Shown here: positions 46,205-58,861 of the stretch, piece after piece
How positions within the stretch are numbered: position 1 is the stretch's first letter
Layout: each line of letters opens with the position of its first letter
NCBI RefSeq assembly: GCF_036785885.1
Contig: NC_092330.1
Location: forward strand, 3,940,525 to 4,004,524
Direction of reading: 5' to 3'
From: Coffea arabica
Taxonomy: Eukaryota; Streptophyta; Magnoliopsida; Gentianales; Rubiaceae
Length of the DNA: 64,000 nt
Program-made: the position numbers and the translations under genes
The notes under the pieces: generated by a model
The model's input: only the letters and a program-made list of their open reading frames with translations
Told to the model about the DNA's origin: nothing
Database searches by the model: none

Positions 46205-46808
46205 GTTGTTAAATATGGACCAGATAATGATTCGGCTAAACTATTGTGTTAAGGATCAATTGGTCGGATAGGTAGGACCATTCGTTGACCTCAGTATGAT
46301 TTCATGATTATTTTATATTTTTTATAAGTTTTAGAAATATTGAACTTAAGTTCTTGGTTATATTCGACCAACCATATAAAATGTTACAAAGATATTAAGC
46401 TTGCAATTAAAATTTATATATAAAAGTGTGAATTCATATCTAAAATACGTCCATTCTCCAAAATTACTTGAAAAACTAAATTAAAACAAATCATACCCAA
46501 TTCGGCATCTTTTTGTTGGGAATATGGTTTTATAATACAAGTTAGAATCGCTGATGATAAATTGATAAGAAGATAGGGATGAAAACTTCTTAATTTAGAG
46601 ATCATTTGGGAAAGCGAGTAGTTTTAATATTTACACTAGGTGAGTGGCATTTTCTTATTCCTATTAATAGATGAAAGTTTTATAATTTAGGTAACTTAAA
46701 TTATGTTTCAGAAAAACAAAAAAAGTTTGAAAATCGGGTCAGTTAGTTGAACAAGGTCACTGATTTGGCCTGTTTTAGACGATTTTGTCTAGGTTTTTAC
46801 CAAAGCAA
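46205..46808. repeat. Dispersed repeat family R, copy 2
   Basis: Homologous to 40150-40750 through most of its length. Homology stops at TTTTTACCAAAGCAAT, exactly where the T run and 3' end of the adjacent LINE begin, so the LINE may have inserted in this repeat. Confidence 0.55.
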
Positions 46809-48850
46809 TTTTTTTTAACCTCGGAATTTTATTTATTGTTTTTGAAAAGTAAAAGTCTATGAAAATCTTAAAAAAGGAAAATGCATCCTATCCTATCTAG
46901 ATTAACTATGCCTTTTACAAGCTGCAGCAAATCTTGAGGATGATAAAAAGTGGAAACTTGGCTAGAATTGGCGAGTTGAGCAAGTGCATCCGCCATAGAA
47001 TTGACCTCCCGATAACCATGAACAAAATGAAACTGCCTATTCTGAGAAGCAGCCCAAATCTGGCAAAAAAAAAAAAAAGCATCAATGCACCATGCACACT
47101 TAGCATGTCTTTAATCCGCATCAAGCAGAATCTTGGAGTCCATTTCAACCAAAACCTGAATGTGACCAAGTGCTGCGCAAACAGCTAGACCTTCCAGTAA
47201 GGCTCTTGCCTCGGCCTCCAGACTAGTGCAATGTCCATAAAACGTATAGAAAACACAAGAATCACAAGCCTAAATGATCCTGGAGCATACCTCCCTCACC
47301 TGAGGGCCCAAGGTTCCCAAGCGAAGAGCCATCCACATTTAATTTGGAAAAAGGGAATGATGGTGCTTGCCCAGTTAGGCAAGTAACTGGCCGAGGATTC
47401 CTCGGAATAAGAGAGGAAACCATACTCGTAGAAGAAGCTTTGCATCAGATGCCTCCTTATGAGCTAAAGGCCAAGCTATCAAGATAGCTTGAACTTCAGC
47501 GAGAACTCGATGACAAATCAGGGTAGCTGGGAGGACAACACCTTCAAAGAAATGGAGATTCCGTACTTTCCAAAATTTCCCAACAGACTATCGATGGCAA
47601 TATGTGTAGAAGACAACCAGTCATTGAATAACTTGAGGCACCTGCCCATAGGCCCTGCAGTCGATAAAGAATATCGAGGTGATGATTGCTCGGAATATCT
47701 AACAGACGCTCAAAATAATTCCAGACTTCCTCTGCTAGGGGACACTTCGAAAATAGATGATCCATTGTTTCACAACTTGTACAAAAAGAACATTTTGAGG
47801 GCATATTAAAGCCCAAGCCCCCAAGGACATCAACTAATGGAATAACATTATTCAGAAGCCTCCACATAAACATCAATATTCTTAGGGGAATTCGAGAGCT
47901 CCAAATGTACCTCTTGGAAATCATTGTCGGCTTCTTTTGACGCATTATATATGTTGAAAGCAGATGAAACTGAAAAAAGGCCAGAAGCTACAGGACACCA
48001 CACCAGCTCATCTTTCATATCGTTAGACAAAGAAAATTGCCTTATATTAGTTCACTGTTCACTAGAAACAAGTGACTGCAATGCATCTAAATGCCATATC
48101 CTGTTATGGTGGAAATCTGAAATTCGAACCTTCGGAAATGGAACGACTGGCAAACTAGTGGCAAGAGGCCCCTCACCTATCCAATTATCAACCCAAAAAG
48201 ATGATGATCTATCTCGAACAAGCAGGCGAGTATTATCTTCCACTACTTGTTTAGTGCATAACATCCTTCTCCAAATCCGCGAATCTGAATGCTTGAAGTT
48301 GATTATAGAGGCATGATCAATACCTTTGATATATTTTGAAGCCCTTAAATTAGCCCAAATGGAAGATCCAGAACGAAATTTCCACCAAAGCTTACAACCA
48401 AATACTAGTTGAACATCTCCCAGTTTCTGAAATTCAAGGCCATTTTCCTCCATCGGATAGCATAACTTGTCCCAAGAGATCTAACGCCTTTTATTTACCC
48501 TGTCCGAAACCCCCAAAAAAACCTGGACATCAATTGTTCCAGTTGTTTCAAAACCTGCTTCGGAGGATCCAGAACAGCCATTGTATACAAAGGAATTGTA
48601 GCTAAAACATGCTTAATAAGTATCATTCTGCCTCCAACAGTCAAAAGCTTACCCCTCTATTCAATTAAACGTCTATTAAGTTTGTCAACTAGTGGTTAGA
48701 AATATACTGCTTTTGTCCTCCCTTTGAAAAGTTTGCATCCAAAATAATCAATTGGGAGATGCTTTTCGTTTTCAGACACAAAAGTTTCAGAAAGCTCCCA
48801 AGGAGGGAGATCCGCACACTTCCCAATAGAGAGAAAATTTTGAACTCTCA
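46809..48850 (-). mobile_element. 5'-truncated, decayed L1-type LINE
   Basis: On the minus strand the C-terminal part of LINE ORF2 can be followed in several frames. The RT thumb region comes first (LTVGGRMILIKHVLATIPLY near 48650), then WW-type connection sequence (SRIWRRMLCTKQVVEDNTRL). Next is the RT zinc-binding motif C-x2-C ... H-x4-C (CSFCTSCETMDHLFSKC, about 47760), and finally RNase H (AEARALLEGLAV and REVNSMADALAQLAN, 47230-46960). An 8-T run at 46809-46816 is the likely poly-A tail. Frameshifts and stops are frequent, so this copy is older than the LINE at 50442-56660. Confidence 0.82.
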
Positions 48851-50267
48851 CGCGGGAGCTTGGTTGCCAAGTTCAGCACGTTTGGTTGATTTTGCTGAGT
48901 TCAACACGTGAGATCCTCGAGACCAGACGACCATCCTTCACCAAATCACACATCGCCATATCAGCAAAACAACCACTCATTTTAACACTTGCATTCGCTC
49001 TTTTACTAGATATGTAGATAAGTGCACTAAAGCTTTTTGAATTTCAACATAATTGGAGGACCAAATAGATTAATTTTTTAAGAGATAGTGCTAATTAAAT
49101 TCTTAGGATATGAAACTTTTTTCATGTCTACAAAACTTTGATGCTCAAGATAACAATATTTTCATTACCGAGAAATTCATTGCTAAAATCAATCATTTAA
49201 AATATTAGTATTAATTTTGAAAAGTTTTAAAATTTTATTTATTCTAAAAAGAGTCCTTGTTTTTGTCACAAAATAGTTTATACAAATATATTTCCCCTCC
49301 TTACAATCAAAATATGTGCAGAAAAGCTTTTTGAATTTTAGCATTATTGGTGGGTTGAATTGATTTGTATTTTGAGATAGGTGTTAATTATTGCATTTAT
49401 TAATCTATCAATTCTTTTAATGTGGACAAAGGTTTGACATTCGAGATGCCATCATCCAAATTATGGAGAAATCATTAACTATCATTCTAGTAACAATGAC
49501 AATATATAGTTAAAGTTAACTGTTTAAAACTATTTATATTAATTTTAAATAGTTTTCAAAATTTTAATAATCTTAAAAATAGACCTTGGTTTTTCTAGCA
49601 AACCATCACAAAGCATTCAATAAAAATTGTTGTACTAATCTACATTATCAGAGGTGTCCTTTGTTTAAAGTCCATTCTGATATCACAACAAGATGAGACT
49701 AGGTTAATGCACAAGCTACCCAATAAGCATTTTTGTCTTTGTTTCTTACTGATGCTTTCATCACTATATAAGAAAATCTTCATGGAATGCAAGGATAAGT
49801 GGACAACCGGGGCCCATTCTTTAATGCTGCACTCTTCTTTCTTATAAGGAAAAACTTTCATTAAGTAGAAACCAGAGGACGCTAGCCATTTGAGAAAGTA
49901 GGACAGTAGAAACAATAGAAAGCTAAGGTACAGAAAAGGATGATACATTGATTCAAGAAAAATACCATGGCTATGCATACAACTAAAAACACAAAACTAA
50001 CACATGGAGAGCAAAACTTTACAGGATTCAAGAACAAAAGGAGAATATCATGTATACAATAGACATAATCGTTACTAAACATAAATCTATTGACATGTCT
50101 TGAGCAAATTATCTAGAATATGCCAATCATAATCGAAGTTCGAACTAAGCTAGAGGTATTCAAATTTTGGCTCTACATTAACAATTAAAAGTTTATAAAA
50201 CTCCTAAAGTCCTTTGAGACACTAAAAACTAAGCATCATCTGCACATCATTTGCACTAAACCACTGT
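48851..50267. other. Intergenic DNA with nothing recognised
   Basis: AT-rich sequence without supported exons or element ends. Confidence 0.45.
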
Positions 50268-50441
50268 TTAGAACACAAAGTTATTAGCAACATTCTTGTG
50301 AGCAAATTGTGAATTTGAGAGCATCTCTATCACGTCCACCTTCTTTCTAACTTTAGGGTCAGTTTGATCCATCATCAGAGTCTCCATGTTAATGTTGTTA
50401 GAGTAGACCTCAGAAGGAGTAGAAAAGGCATTGCCTGCATC
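50268..50441 (-). pseudogene. R2R3-MYB pseudogene, C-terminal end
   Basis: Minus-strand open stretch of 57 codons from the LINE poly-A to TAA (50270-50268). It contains STPSEVYSNNINMETL and ends with a Lys/Arg-rich and EML-containing tail (KKVDVIEMLSNSQF), a pattern I associate with the C-termini of MYB98/118-like proteins. The rest of the gene lies on the other side of the LINE (56665-57456 and beyond). Assignment to the MYB rests on order, strand and tail similarity, and is less certain than that of the domain exons. Confidence 0.5.
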
Positions 50442-50537
50442 TTTTTTTTTTTGTCGAAATGATAGGATAATTTCATTATAGTAAGGGAAAAATTTACAAG
50501 TGCGAGCAATGGCTCAAGAGAACTTTACAAAAAGTGT

Positions 50538-53500
50538 TCAAAGACACTGAGGAACATTCCTTTCCTCATCCACAATAATGCCTAAAGCATCAACACTTAA
50601 TTTTCTACTATCTATCATATTTTCTTCCCTACTCAAACAAAAGGAGCACATGCAAAACAGTCTTTTCACATTCACAATATCCTCCAGCAATGTAGCCATT
50701 CTGCTCCCCAATGGCTGTGTTTTTGTTAGTTGTTTCAACAGCTCCTTGTTGGCAAAATTGAGCCTGATTCTGCTCCACTGATATTGTGCAGCTTTGCACA
50801 AGACTAGCTTTAATGCTAGTGCATCATCTAGGCTTTGGTTTCCCAGGCTTCTTTCTTTCAGCTTCCATTCTGCAATTTTGGTGCCTGAAGTTGTTCTAAC
50901 TGTGACTCCAATGCCTAGATTGTTTTGTCCTTTCCTTGTAGCTGTTGACAGGTCCATGATCATAGCTCCCTGAGCTTCATTGCCTTGGCTTTGTTGATCA
51001 TGCATGTGGGCTGTTTCTTCTGTACTCGTTCTATCTTTTGATTTCTCTACTTCCACTTGCTCCAGCCACTCTTTATGTGCTTTTTCTACTGTTCTCAGTG
51101 GTGATGATCTAGTTGAGCTCTCAAACTCCTTCTTATTCCTATCTTTCCATACTTGCCACAAAATATTTGCCGTCAAGCCAATATGTTCCCTCCCTTCTGG
51201 TCTTGCCCTTGCTTCTGAGATTCTAAGCCACCATCTTCTAAAGTCACCCTGCTGGTCCTGAGCCCCGTCCCAGTGAATAGGTGATGCCTTCCAGATGTCC
51301 ACCGTGTGGGGGCATGTTAGCAATAGATGTTCAATTGTTTCCTGTGCCTCTCCACAGGTTCTACATATTGGATCTCCTATTCTTGTTCTTCTACTCACGG
51401 CTTCTCTCACTGGTAAAGCTCCTTGTATACATTTCCAAATGAAGAGCTTGATTTTGTGCTTGATGTTGGGCTGCCAGAGTGTGTTCCACATCTGTGACAC
51501 ATGCTGGCTCCCTTCTATATAACTCGAACCAGCTACCTCTGAGATACTCTTCCTTGCTTTCCTGTTGTTCTTCATTTGGATTTTGTAACCTGAATTGACC
51601 GTATACTCCCCTCCTGCCTGTGGTTGCCAGTAATAGCTGTCTTCCCTCCCTGACAGACTTAGGGAGATACTTAGGATCCTCTCAGCATCATCTCTGTTGA
51701 ATACTTTAAATATGGTGTTCTTGTTCCATCTGTTGTGGCAAATGAGCTCGTCCACTCTTTCCAAATCGCAATTGTTTGGTTTAACTGTACTTGGCATTCC
51801 TGAGATTGTCTCTGGTATCCATTTATGCTCCCAGATTCGTGTATTCCTTCCATTGCCAATTCGCCTAATCAGTCCCTTGTCCAGCAAACTTCTTGCTCCC
51901 ATTAAGCCTTGCCAAATCCAGGAGGCATTTTTGGGGAGATTGCAATGTAGTATGGATTCCTTAGGGAAGTATTTAGCTTTTAGCACCTTGCTCACAAGAA
52001 GGTTTGGCTTGGTGAGGATTCTCCATATCTGCTTCCCTAACAGTGCTTTATTGAAAGCTTCAAGGTCCTTGAAACCAAGTCCTCCCTCATTTCTCTTTCG
52101 TGCCATTCTTTCCCAAGAAGTCCAGTGCATTTTGTTCCTACCACTTGTTTCTCCCCACCAGAAGTTGGCCATCAGAGCATTGATATCTTTGCAAAGTTTC
52201 CTTGGTAGCTTGAAACATGACATGACATACGTTGGCATGGCCATAGCTACTGACTTTAGCATTATCTCTTTCCCTGCTGAGCTGAGGAACTTACTTTTCC
52301 AGTTTTGAAGTCTTCTTTTGATGTTTTCTCATACAAAGCCAAATATCTGGTCTTTGGTTCTTGAAATCACCATCGGGAGGCCTAAATATTTTCCTTGCTT
52401 TGCCTCATTAATCCCTCCCAATGCTTGGCGCACTTCCTCCCTTTGATCACTGATCATGTTTCTGCTGAAAAAGACAGCAGATTTGTCTAGATTGATCAGT
52501 TGACCTGATGCAGCTTCATAGATTTTAAGAACATTCATAATCTCAGTAGCTTGCTGCTTGTCAGCTTTGCAAAAGATGAGGGAGTCATCAGCAAAGAAAA
52601 GATGGGTAAGTACAGGTCCTTGCCTGCTGATTTTCAGTCCCTGAATTCTATTACTCTCTTCAGCTTTCCTCAGCAAACTGGAGAGTCCTTCAGAGCAGAT
52701 TAAGAATAAATAAGGAGACAAAGGGTCTCCCTGTCGTATGCCTCTCCCTGGAGTCACAAAACCTTTGGCTTCTCTATTGCAATTGAAGGAGTAAGTTACA
52801 GTCTTCAAACAGCTATTGATCCAGTTGATCCATACAGGACAGAAACCCATCTTTTCCATCATAGCCTGCAAAAAGTGCCACTCTACCCTATCATATGCTT
52901 TTGCCATGTCTAATTTGATTGCCATGTATCTATAGTTCCCTTATCTTTTGTTTTTGAGGTAATGCATATATTCATGTGCAATCATCACATTGTCAAGGAT
53001 CTGTCTAACTGGGATGAAGGCAGATTGAGTTTTGCTTATGCATTTATCCAGGACAGATTTCAGTCGATTAGCAAGGATTTTAGAAATGATTTTGTAGAGT
53101 ACACTACAAAGACTGATAGGCCTATAGTTCTTCAAACTGGTTGGGTGCAAGATTTTAGGGATCAGGGATATGACAGTATGATTTACTGATTTAAGCATGT
53201 ATCCAGAGGTAAAGAAGGCTTTGATTGCTGGGATAACATCACATTTGATGGTGCTCCAGAACCTTTGGAAGAACAATGGGGTCATCCCATCTTAACCTGG
53301 GGCTTTTTCAGAGCTCATAGAAAAGAGTGCTTCATGAATTTCCTCCTCCTCCACAGCTTTAGTCAGCCTTTCATTCATTTCCTGAGTTATGGATTGAGGA
53401 ATACCATCTAGAACTTCTGACATATCACCCCTCCTCCCACTGTTAAACAACTCCTTAAAAAATTCTAAGATTTCTGCCACAACCTCCTCCTCATTTGTTG

Positions 53501-54650
53501 TCCATGAACCATTCTCTCTCTGCAAGGTCCTGATTCTGTTACTCACTTTTTTGCCTTTTACATAGGAGTGGAAGTACTTAGTATTCTTATCACCCTCCCT
53601 AAGCCAACTGATCCTAGCTTTTTGACACCAGAAATTTTCTTCCTCCTTATAAGCTGCTTTCAATTGGTCTTTTATGTGAGCTAGGATATCTTTCCTATTG
53701 TCAAAACTCGATTCCTTAACTCTATCAAAATCCTTTTTCAGATCAGTAATTCTTTGCCTAGAGTTTGCTTGGAAAGTATTCCTCCACTTCAAAAGCTCAA
53801 TTCTGCAATTTTTAACCTTCTTAGCGACTTTGAACATTCTAGATCCTTGTTCTTCCTTACTCCAAGCTTTTTCTATCACCTGTTGGATCCCCTCCCTTTG
53901 GAGCCATCTTTTATCAAAATAAAATCTCTTCTTTCTCCTCTCTTTCCCCGAGTCAGTATCTAGTAAAAGCATAGAATGGTCAAACGCAAAGGTGTCTATA
54001 TGCTGACATCTAGCCTTTTCAAAAACTTGGAACCAATCCATATTACACAAACATCTGTCCAACCTTTGTCTAACCTCTCCTTCATTATCCCAATGGTTGC
54101 TCCACGTCCAAGGTTGTCCCTCAAAACCAATATCTATTAAGCTATTCTGATCTATGAAGTCTCTAAAGTCCTTGAAACTTCTCTCCTGCCTTAGAACTCC
54201 TCCCCACTTTTCATCATTGGACAGAATGTCATTAAAGTCCCCAGCAATTATGTATCTAGTTCCCCACAGATTTCTCCTATTACTTAGGACCCTCCATTGT
54301 TCTTTTCTGATCATAGGGTCACAGCTAGCATATATACCAATAAACCACCAGCTAACCTGAGTATCAGGGTCTTCTAACTTAGCTTTTATCGTGAAAGCAG
54401 ATTTATACACCTCCAAGATGTTTGCATCCTGACTCCACAGCAAAGCCATACCACTTGCTTTGTTCATAGCTTCAACAGTCACATTACCATCACATCTTAA
54501 ACCTCTAGTCAATCTGTCTATCACATGTTTCCTATTCTTTGTCTCACTCAAGAAAATCAGGTTTGGAGAGGAGAGGTTATATACCTCCCTCAGATGGGGA
54601 ACTGTCAAGGGGCTCCCCACACCTTGACAGTTCCACACCAAAACTCTCAT
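50538..54650 (-). pseudogene. LINE ORF2: endonuclease, reverse transcriptase, RNase H
   Basis: It starts at ATG (54650-54648) with MRVLVWNCQGVGSPLTV, the APE-type endonuclease; SETKNRK and AGDFNDIL follow. The RT spans about 53290-52260, with KAYDRVEWHFL, the G-I-R-Q-G-D-P-L-S-P-Y-L-F motif and FADDSLIF as catalytic site. The zinc-binding motif is CRTCGEAQETIEHLLLTC. The RNase H part near the C-terminus is diverged. Reading is interrupted by three stops only (TAA at 53294-53292, TAA near 52938, TGA at 52331-52329) and by no frameshift, since all four segments are in one frame. It overlaps ORF1 by 74 bp. Confidence 0.9.
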
Positions 54651-56121
54651 GTTCCTTGAGGGGTCCCTTCAGGCAGGTCCCCCTAACCTCTCCCTTTAGC
54701 TCAGCAGAATAGAATTCTATCATAGGTTTAGTCTTTTTCCACTGGATTATCTCAAAATTAGCTTCCTCCATCTCTTCATCCCTCAGCAAGACTTTTCTCT
54801 TTCCAAAATTCGACTGACTTGCTCCATTTTCGTTTAACTCTTTCAAAGGTCTCCTATTACTAGTTGGGGACTTCAGTCTTCTGAACGCCCTCTTAGCTTG
54901 TTTGTCCTTAGCCTCCTGTACCTTTCCAGTCACCATTGATTCCTGGTGGATCACTAGCGCTCCTACAGATTCCTCATTATCCACTAGTCCTTGATTTTGA
55001 TTCTGCATCTCTATCTCTCTATCCTCCTCCCTCACTTCCACTGCCATAGGGGACTGATTTTCTTCCTCAAACTGGATCACTAGTGGGAGATCAGGACCTC
55101 TCGTTTCTAGGTTCATGATGTCTTCACTACAGTCTTGGGTTCCTCCCTTATTTTCCTTTACTATTGGTGAGGCTCCCCTGCCCTGTTCTTCCTTCGCCTT
55201 CTCCCTTTCCTCCCTCCCTTTCTGCGAGCTATGGCCTTCCTTACCAGATGACATCAGAGATTCTAAAAGACTTTGATTCAAAAGACTCCTATTTCTATTT
55301 TGTTCAATCAATTCTCCTTCCTGGAATCTCCAATATCTTTTGTCACTCGAACCTTCATTCCTGGTAGGTTGTTTCTGAGGTGAGCTCCTAGTATTTCCAG
55401 CTCTCAACCAGGGCCCGTACTGGTGGCCTCCCATGCTTCCCCCTACCACTCTCTTATCCTTACAAGACCTCTCACTGTGTCCTACTAACCCACAACTATA
55501 GCAAAAATCAGGACACCTCTCATACTTAAAAGCTATCCACTTCAAAGCTCCTGCAATCCTAACCACAGTACCCCTGAGCAGGGGTTTAGACAGGTCAACT
55601 AAAGCTAAAATTTTCAAGTGCCTGCCCTCTTTCCCTCCATTATGAGGGATTAGCACCTCTCTTACTTCTTTGAAAACAACCCCTATCTTGTTTCCTACCT
55701 CTTTAGAAAGCCAATGAACTGGCAAATTCTAGAGTTGCACCCAAAGGGGAGCAGTCATAAAGGCCCTGTAATCCTATTCTATCCCTTCCTTCCACCTATT
55801 TAGGACTAACAGTTGATTATTCATTACCCAAGGACCACCCTCAATAATTCTTTCCTTATCAACTAGGCTAGGGATGTTGAACTGAAAAATATTTGGGCCA
55901 AGTTCCATCACTGTCATATTCCTAGGGTATCCCCAAGCAGCAGTTACGAAATTTTTTACCCCTGTAAAGTTGACAACTTTCTCACCTATAACTCTTCCTA
56001 TCAGGCTTTCCTCGCAGGCTCTAACTCCCTGATGGAGATCTCCAAATTCTAATGTGGCTCCAAGGAGCTCATTCCCCTCCAGAGAGAATTTTTTTAAGAG
56101 CTCAGCCAGGTCTTCTTCCAT
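54577..56121 (-). pseudogene. LINE ORF1: DUF4283 and CCHC zinc-knuckle protein
   Basis: It starts at ATG (56121-56119), MEEDLAELLKKFSLEG. The DUF4283 domain (about residues 20-115) includes NFVTAAWGYPRNMTV and IEGGPWVMNNQLLVLNRW. After two in-frame stops (near 55776 and 55731) comes the DUF4283/zf-CCHC_4 part with LPVHWLSKEVGNKIG and the knuckle CYSCGLVGHSERSC (about 55515-55470). A hydrophilic Glu/Lys/Gln-rich tail runs to 54577. This is the RNA-binding protein of the L1 RNP. The frame is otherwise intact. Confidence 0.88.
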
Positions 56122-56664
56122 CGATAATGTCAGATACTTCAGGATAGTATTCCACTACACACCCAGGAGGAAAACCAGAATGTAGGAGGCTCGGAACAGA
56201 AATATTAAACAATAAAAACAAGGAAAGTTTTCTGGTGTTTAGGTGCGTCTACTAACAGAAAAGGATGAAAAAAAGATGAAAAAAGATGAGGATGGCACAT
56301 AAATAGAGTTCTCTGGTCGCAATACCTCTAAACATCAGACAGAGGAAGTAAAGACACACAGAATCTCATTATACCTGTCGAACGCATTCCATAGGGTAGT
56401 TCCTTCTGGCGCTTGGACTTCTGCTTTCCATGCGACATTCATCGACTGTGTTTGCTGCATTAATTAACCTTTGATTCCAAACAAGAATTGGAAATGGAGA
56501 TGTTTCAGAAAAGTGCGGGAGTGTTGGAGTTTGAAAATGTTTGATTTTGCTGCCTTTCCCACCAACAGGGAAGGTAGCTCTTATCCCAAGAGAGAGCACC
56601 TCAATTTTAGAGTGAGAAACACCTCTACGTAGAGAGAGGACGTCTGAGAAAGATAGATGTCTGA

Positions 56665-57456
56665 CTGCATACTTGTAGATTGATTATTCTCTTGATCACC
56701 CAAATAGGGTTTGGTCAGCAAGTTTTGTTCGGCATAAGATGGAAAAAGCCCACAATCCCAATTCTTACCAAAATCTTAATTATAACCACTAGAGCTGCTA
56801 CATCCAAAAGGGTTGAATGAAATAGAACAATTGTCCTTTCGATCAATCCTAATGACTAGAGGAACCTTTCCCTTATCATTCCCACCAAATGAGAAGGGAT
56901 TGAGATTATTGCTTCCAAAAAAGTTTTGCATGAAGTTCATCTCATCTTCATAAGAGTGTTGAGCTAGATAGAATGGGGAATCATCAGAGATGGACTGAGA
57001 CAGCGCTAGATAAAGTAGATTTTTTTTCAACTCCAGTAAATGACTTTTGTTGAAATAATTAACCCCAATCCCAAATTAACTAGATAAAGTAGATTGAATT
57101 GAGTTGATGTGATGTCCTCTGATAAGATAGAATTGGGTAGAGTTGGGTAGGTGGTTGCACTATTGGATGGTGTCACAATACTGGAGCTGAGATCTGCACT
57201 AACGGTGGTTAAGGAATTATTATTAAAACGAGTACTTTTATATACTCTAGTAGAATAGTTGATTCATTTCTTCCATTTTGTACCCCTTCCAGTTTCTTGA
57301 CCTTTCTTTCCAAAATTTGCCTTCTTTTTGTGGCATTCCAATAATTCTTCATAGAGTTTTCGGTCCATCCTGGAATTCTTTTGGCAATTTCTGCTTATCT
57401 ATTTCCAACCTCACTTCCACCTGCAGCCTCTCTTCCTCTGGACTCCAAGTGTCTTT
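56665..57456 (-). pseudogene. R2R3-MYB pseudogene, R3 repeat and C-terminal region
   Basis: On the minus strand the segment opens with KDTWSPEEERL, the first helix of a MYB R3 repeat. Second and third helices read AEIAKRIPG, TENSMKNYWNATKRRQ in another frame, after loss of the bases for the usual G-N-K-W. KVKKLEGVQNG and STILLEYIK follow. A Trp replaces the conserved Arg of PGRTEN. Further on come Ser/Thr-rich (VSADLSSSIVTPSNSATTYP) and Asn-rich stretches with EDEMNFMQNFFGSNNLNPF, and one in-frame TAA at 56778-56776. A 16-bp word AATCTACTTTATCTAG occurs twice around a 60-bp insert near 57020-57095. The exon start lacks an AG acceptor (TTTCAA where TTTCAG would be expected), 13 bp from the solo LTR. 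Confidence 0.82.
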
Positions 57457-57468
57457 TTGAAATAGGAT

Positions 57469-58861
57469 TGATAGGTTGCAATTTTATCATTTATTTTATT
57501 ATTAATTTCCTCTATTACCTAACCCGATGTGAATTAATTATTAGATTCTACTCACTTTTAGTATTTTGCATTTATTTCAGGAAGAAGAACGAAAATATAA
57601 TAATAGGTGTCAATTTGTTAGGAAAGGAGCCCAAGTCACAGAGCTTAGCCCAAGGGCATTGTTGGCAAAGAAAAAAATCTTTTGCCCTTTCTTTTGGCAA
57701 GGGCTGAACCGAAGAGGAGGGGTTCCTTTCCCTTGGGGGAGGCGCCGCACAGTGCCAGCGTAGGAAGAAGGATTAGATAGAAATTAGAAATGGCAGGGGA
57801 TGAGCACTATCTTTTTGGTCTTCTTTAGTTTTTTGTCCTGTAGCGTAGCTCGGAGACTTGACTTCTTTTCAGCTTTGAGTAGTATCTTTTTCTCCGTATG
57901 CCAGAGGAAGCAAAAACAAGGAATTGCCTCCTGTAGCTTTCTTTCATTATTGAATAGAACGGATTGAATTCGCCCAATTTTTCAATTGATGGCCGCAGCT
58001 CTTGCTTCAATTTCCTGTGGGTTTTGTTCATCAAATATGAACTAATTTCCCCGCTCTAGTCAAGGGACAACGGAGGTTTTGGTTCGCCTAAAAATTGTGA
58101 GATCGATTTAATTTTATCTTTTCTTTTTATTTATTAGTATTCGAATATTCCCTGATTATAGTGCTTATGATTGTTTAATTAATTGATTGTCTTGGATCCG
58201 GATAATTAGTTAATTTGATAATATATTGTCAATTGGGACGTTAAATCCGTAATTGTTTAATTGTCTCAAAATAGTGATAACTGGCATGATTGGATTCATG
58301 TCAGGGGAATACGCGGGCTAACCTAAAATAACCCTGGTAATGTGTTATTTGGTTAGAATAGGGCTCCTCTAATACGTAAGGCAATTGGGGAATTAAATCT
58401 TACGGGCGTACCTAAGATTATTTCTCAATTAGACCTAAGAGTATTTCTCAATTAGGGTAGTGATTAATGGGCGTACCTTAATCACTGACACAGTAAGGAG
58501 GGGTTGACTGTCATCGCTTGTTTGGCAGTTATAACCTATTTATTAGTAAATAATTGGAATCGCCTTTGTTTCAATGATCAATTAGGTGAACCATTGCTGA
58601 AATTATTTCTTGGCTAGATCCTTTATTATCACTCATTTGATTTTAGTAATTTGTTATTTAATTTTTAGTAGTTTCTTAGATTTTATTTGAATTTCTTTGA
58701 TTGTCACCTTCTGCACAAAAACACCCCCCTTGTCACTGTGAATTTGAAAAGAAACAATTACTCCCAATCCCTGTGGATTCGACCCTGCTCACCGCTATCT
58801 ACAGAAATTACTTTTAGTTTGAGCAGGTTTTTATTATTGCACAGACTTCGACAACCTGTCA
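57469..58861 (+). mobile_element. Solo LTR of a Tat/Ogre-type Ty3/gypsy element
   Basis: It begins TGATAGGTTG and ends CAACCTGTCA, inverse with one mismatch. The 3' end holds CAATCCCTGTGGATTCGACC and CTTCGACAACCTGTCA, which I recognise as the hallmark 3' end of Tat/Athila-lineage LTRs. It is 1393 bp long. Flanks are AGGAT and GGGAT (4 of 5 identical), a probable target duplication. No primer site or internal region follows on either side, so it is a solo LTR left by recombination. It sits in the second intron of the MYB pseudogene. Confidence 0.85.

Larger units (their letters stand above)
50442..56660 (-). mobile_element. Near full-length L1-type LINE (inactivated)
   Basis: Minus-strand non-LTR retrotransposon of about 6.2 kb with leader, ORF1, ORF2, short 3' region and an 11-T run at 50442-50452 representing the poly-A tail. 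The 5' edge is approximate; CTCTCTACGTAGAG near 56640-56625 looks like an L1 leader start. CTGCAT occurs just outside both ends (50435-50440 and about 56666-56671), a possible short target duplication. The insertion splits the MYB pseudogene. Both ORFs keep their frames throughout but carry stops. Confidence 0.9.

Noticed and set aside
57233..57242. TATATAAAAG on the minus strand resembling a TATA box
   Set aside because: It lies inside the coding remnant of the MYB pseudogene (codons for L-E-Y-I-K), so it is more likely coding sequence than a promoter.
57560..58034. GC-richer block that first looked like mitochondrial DNA inserted in the nucleus
   Set aside because: It lies wholly inside the solo LTR defined by TGATAGGTTG and CAACCTGTCA, so it is part of the gypsy LTR.
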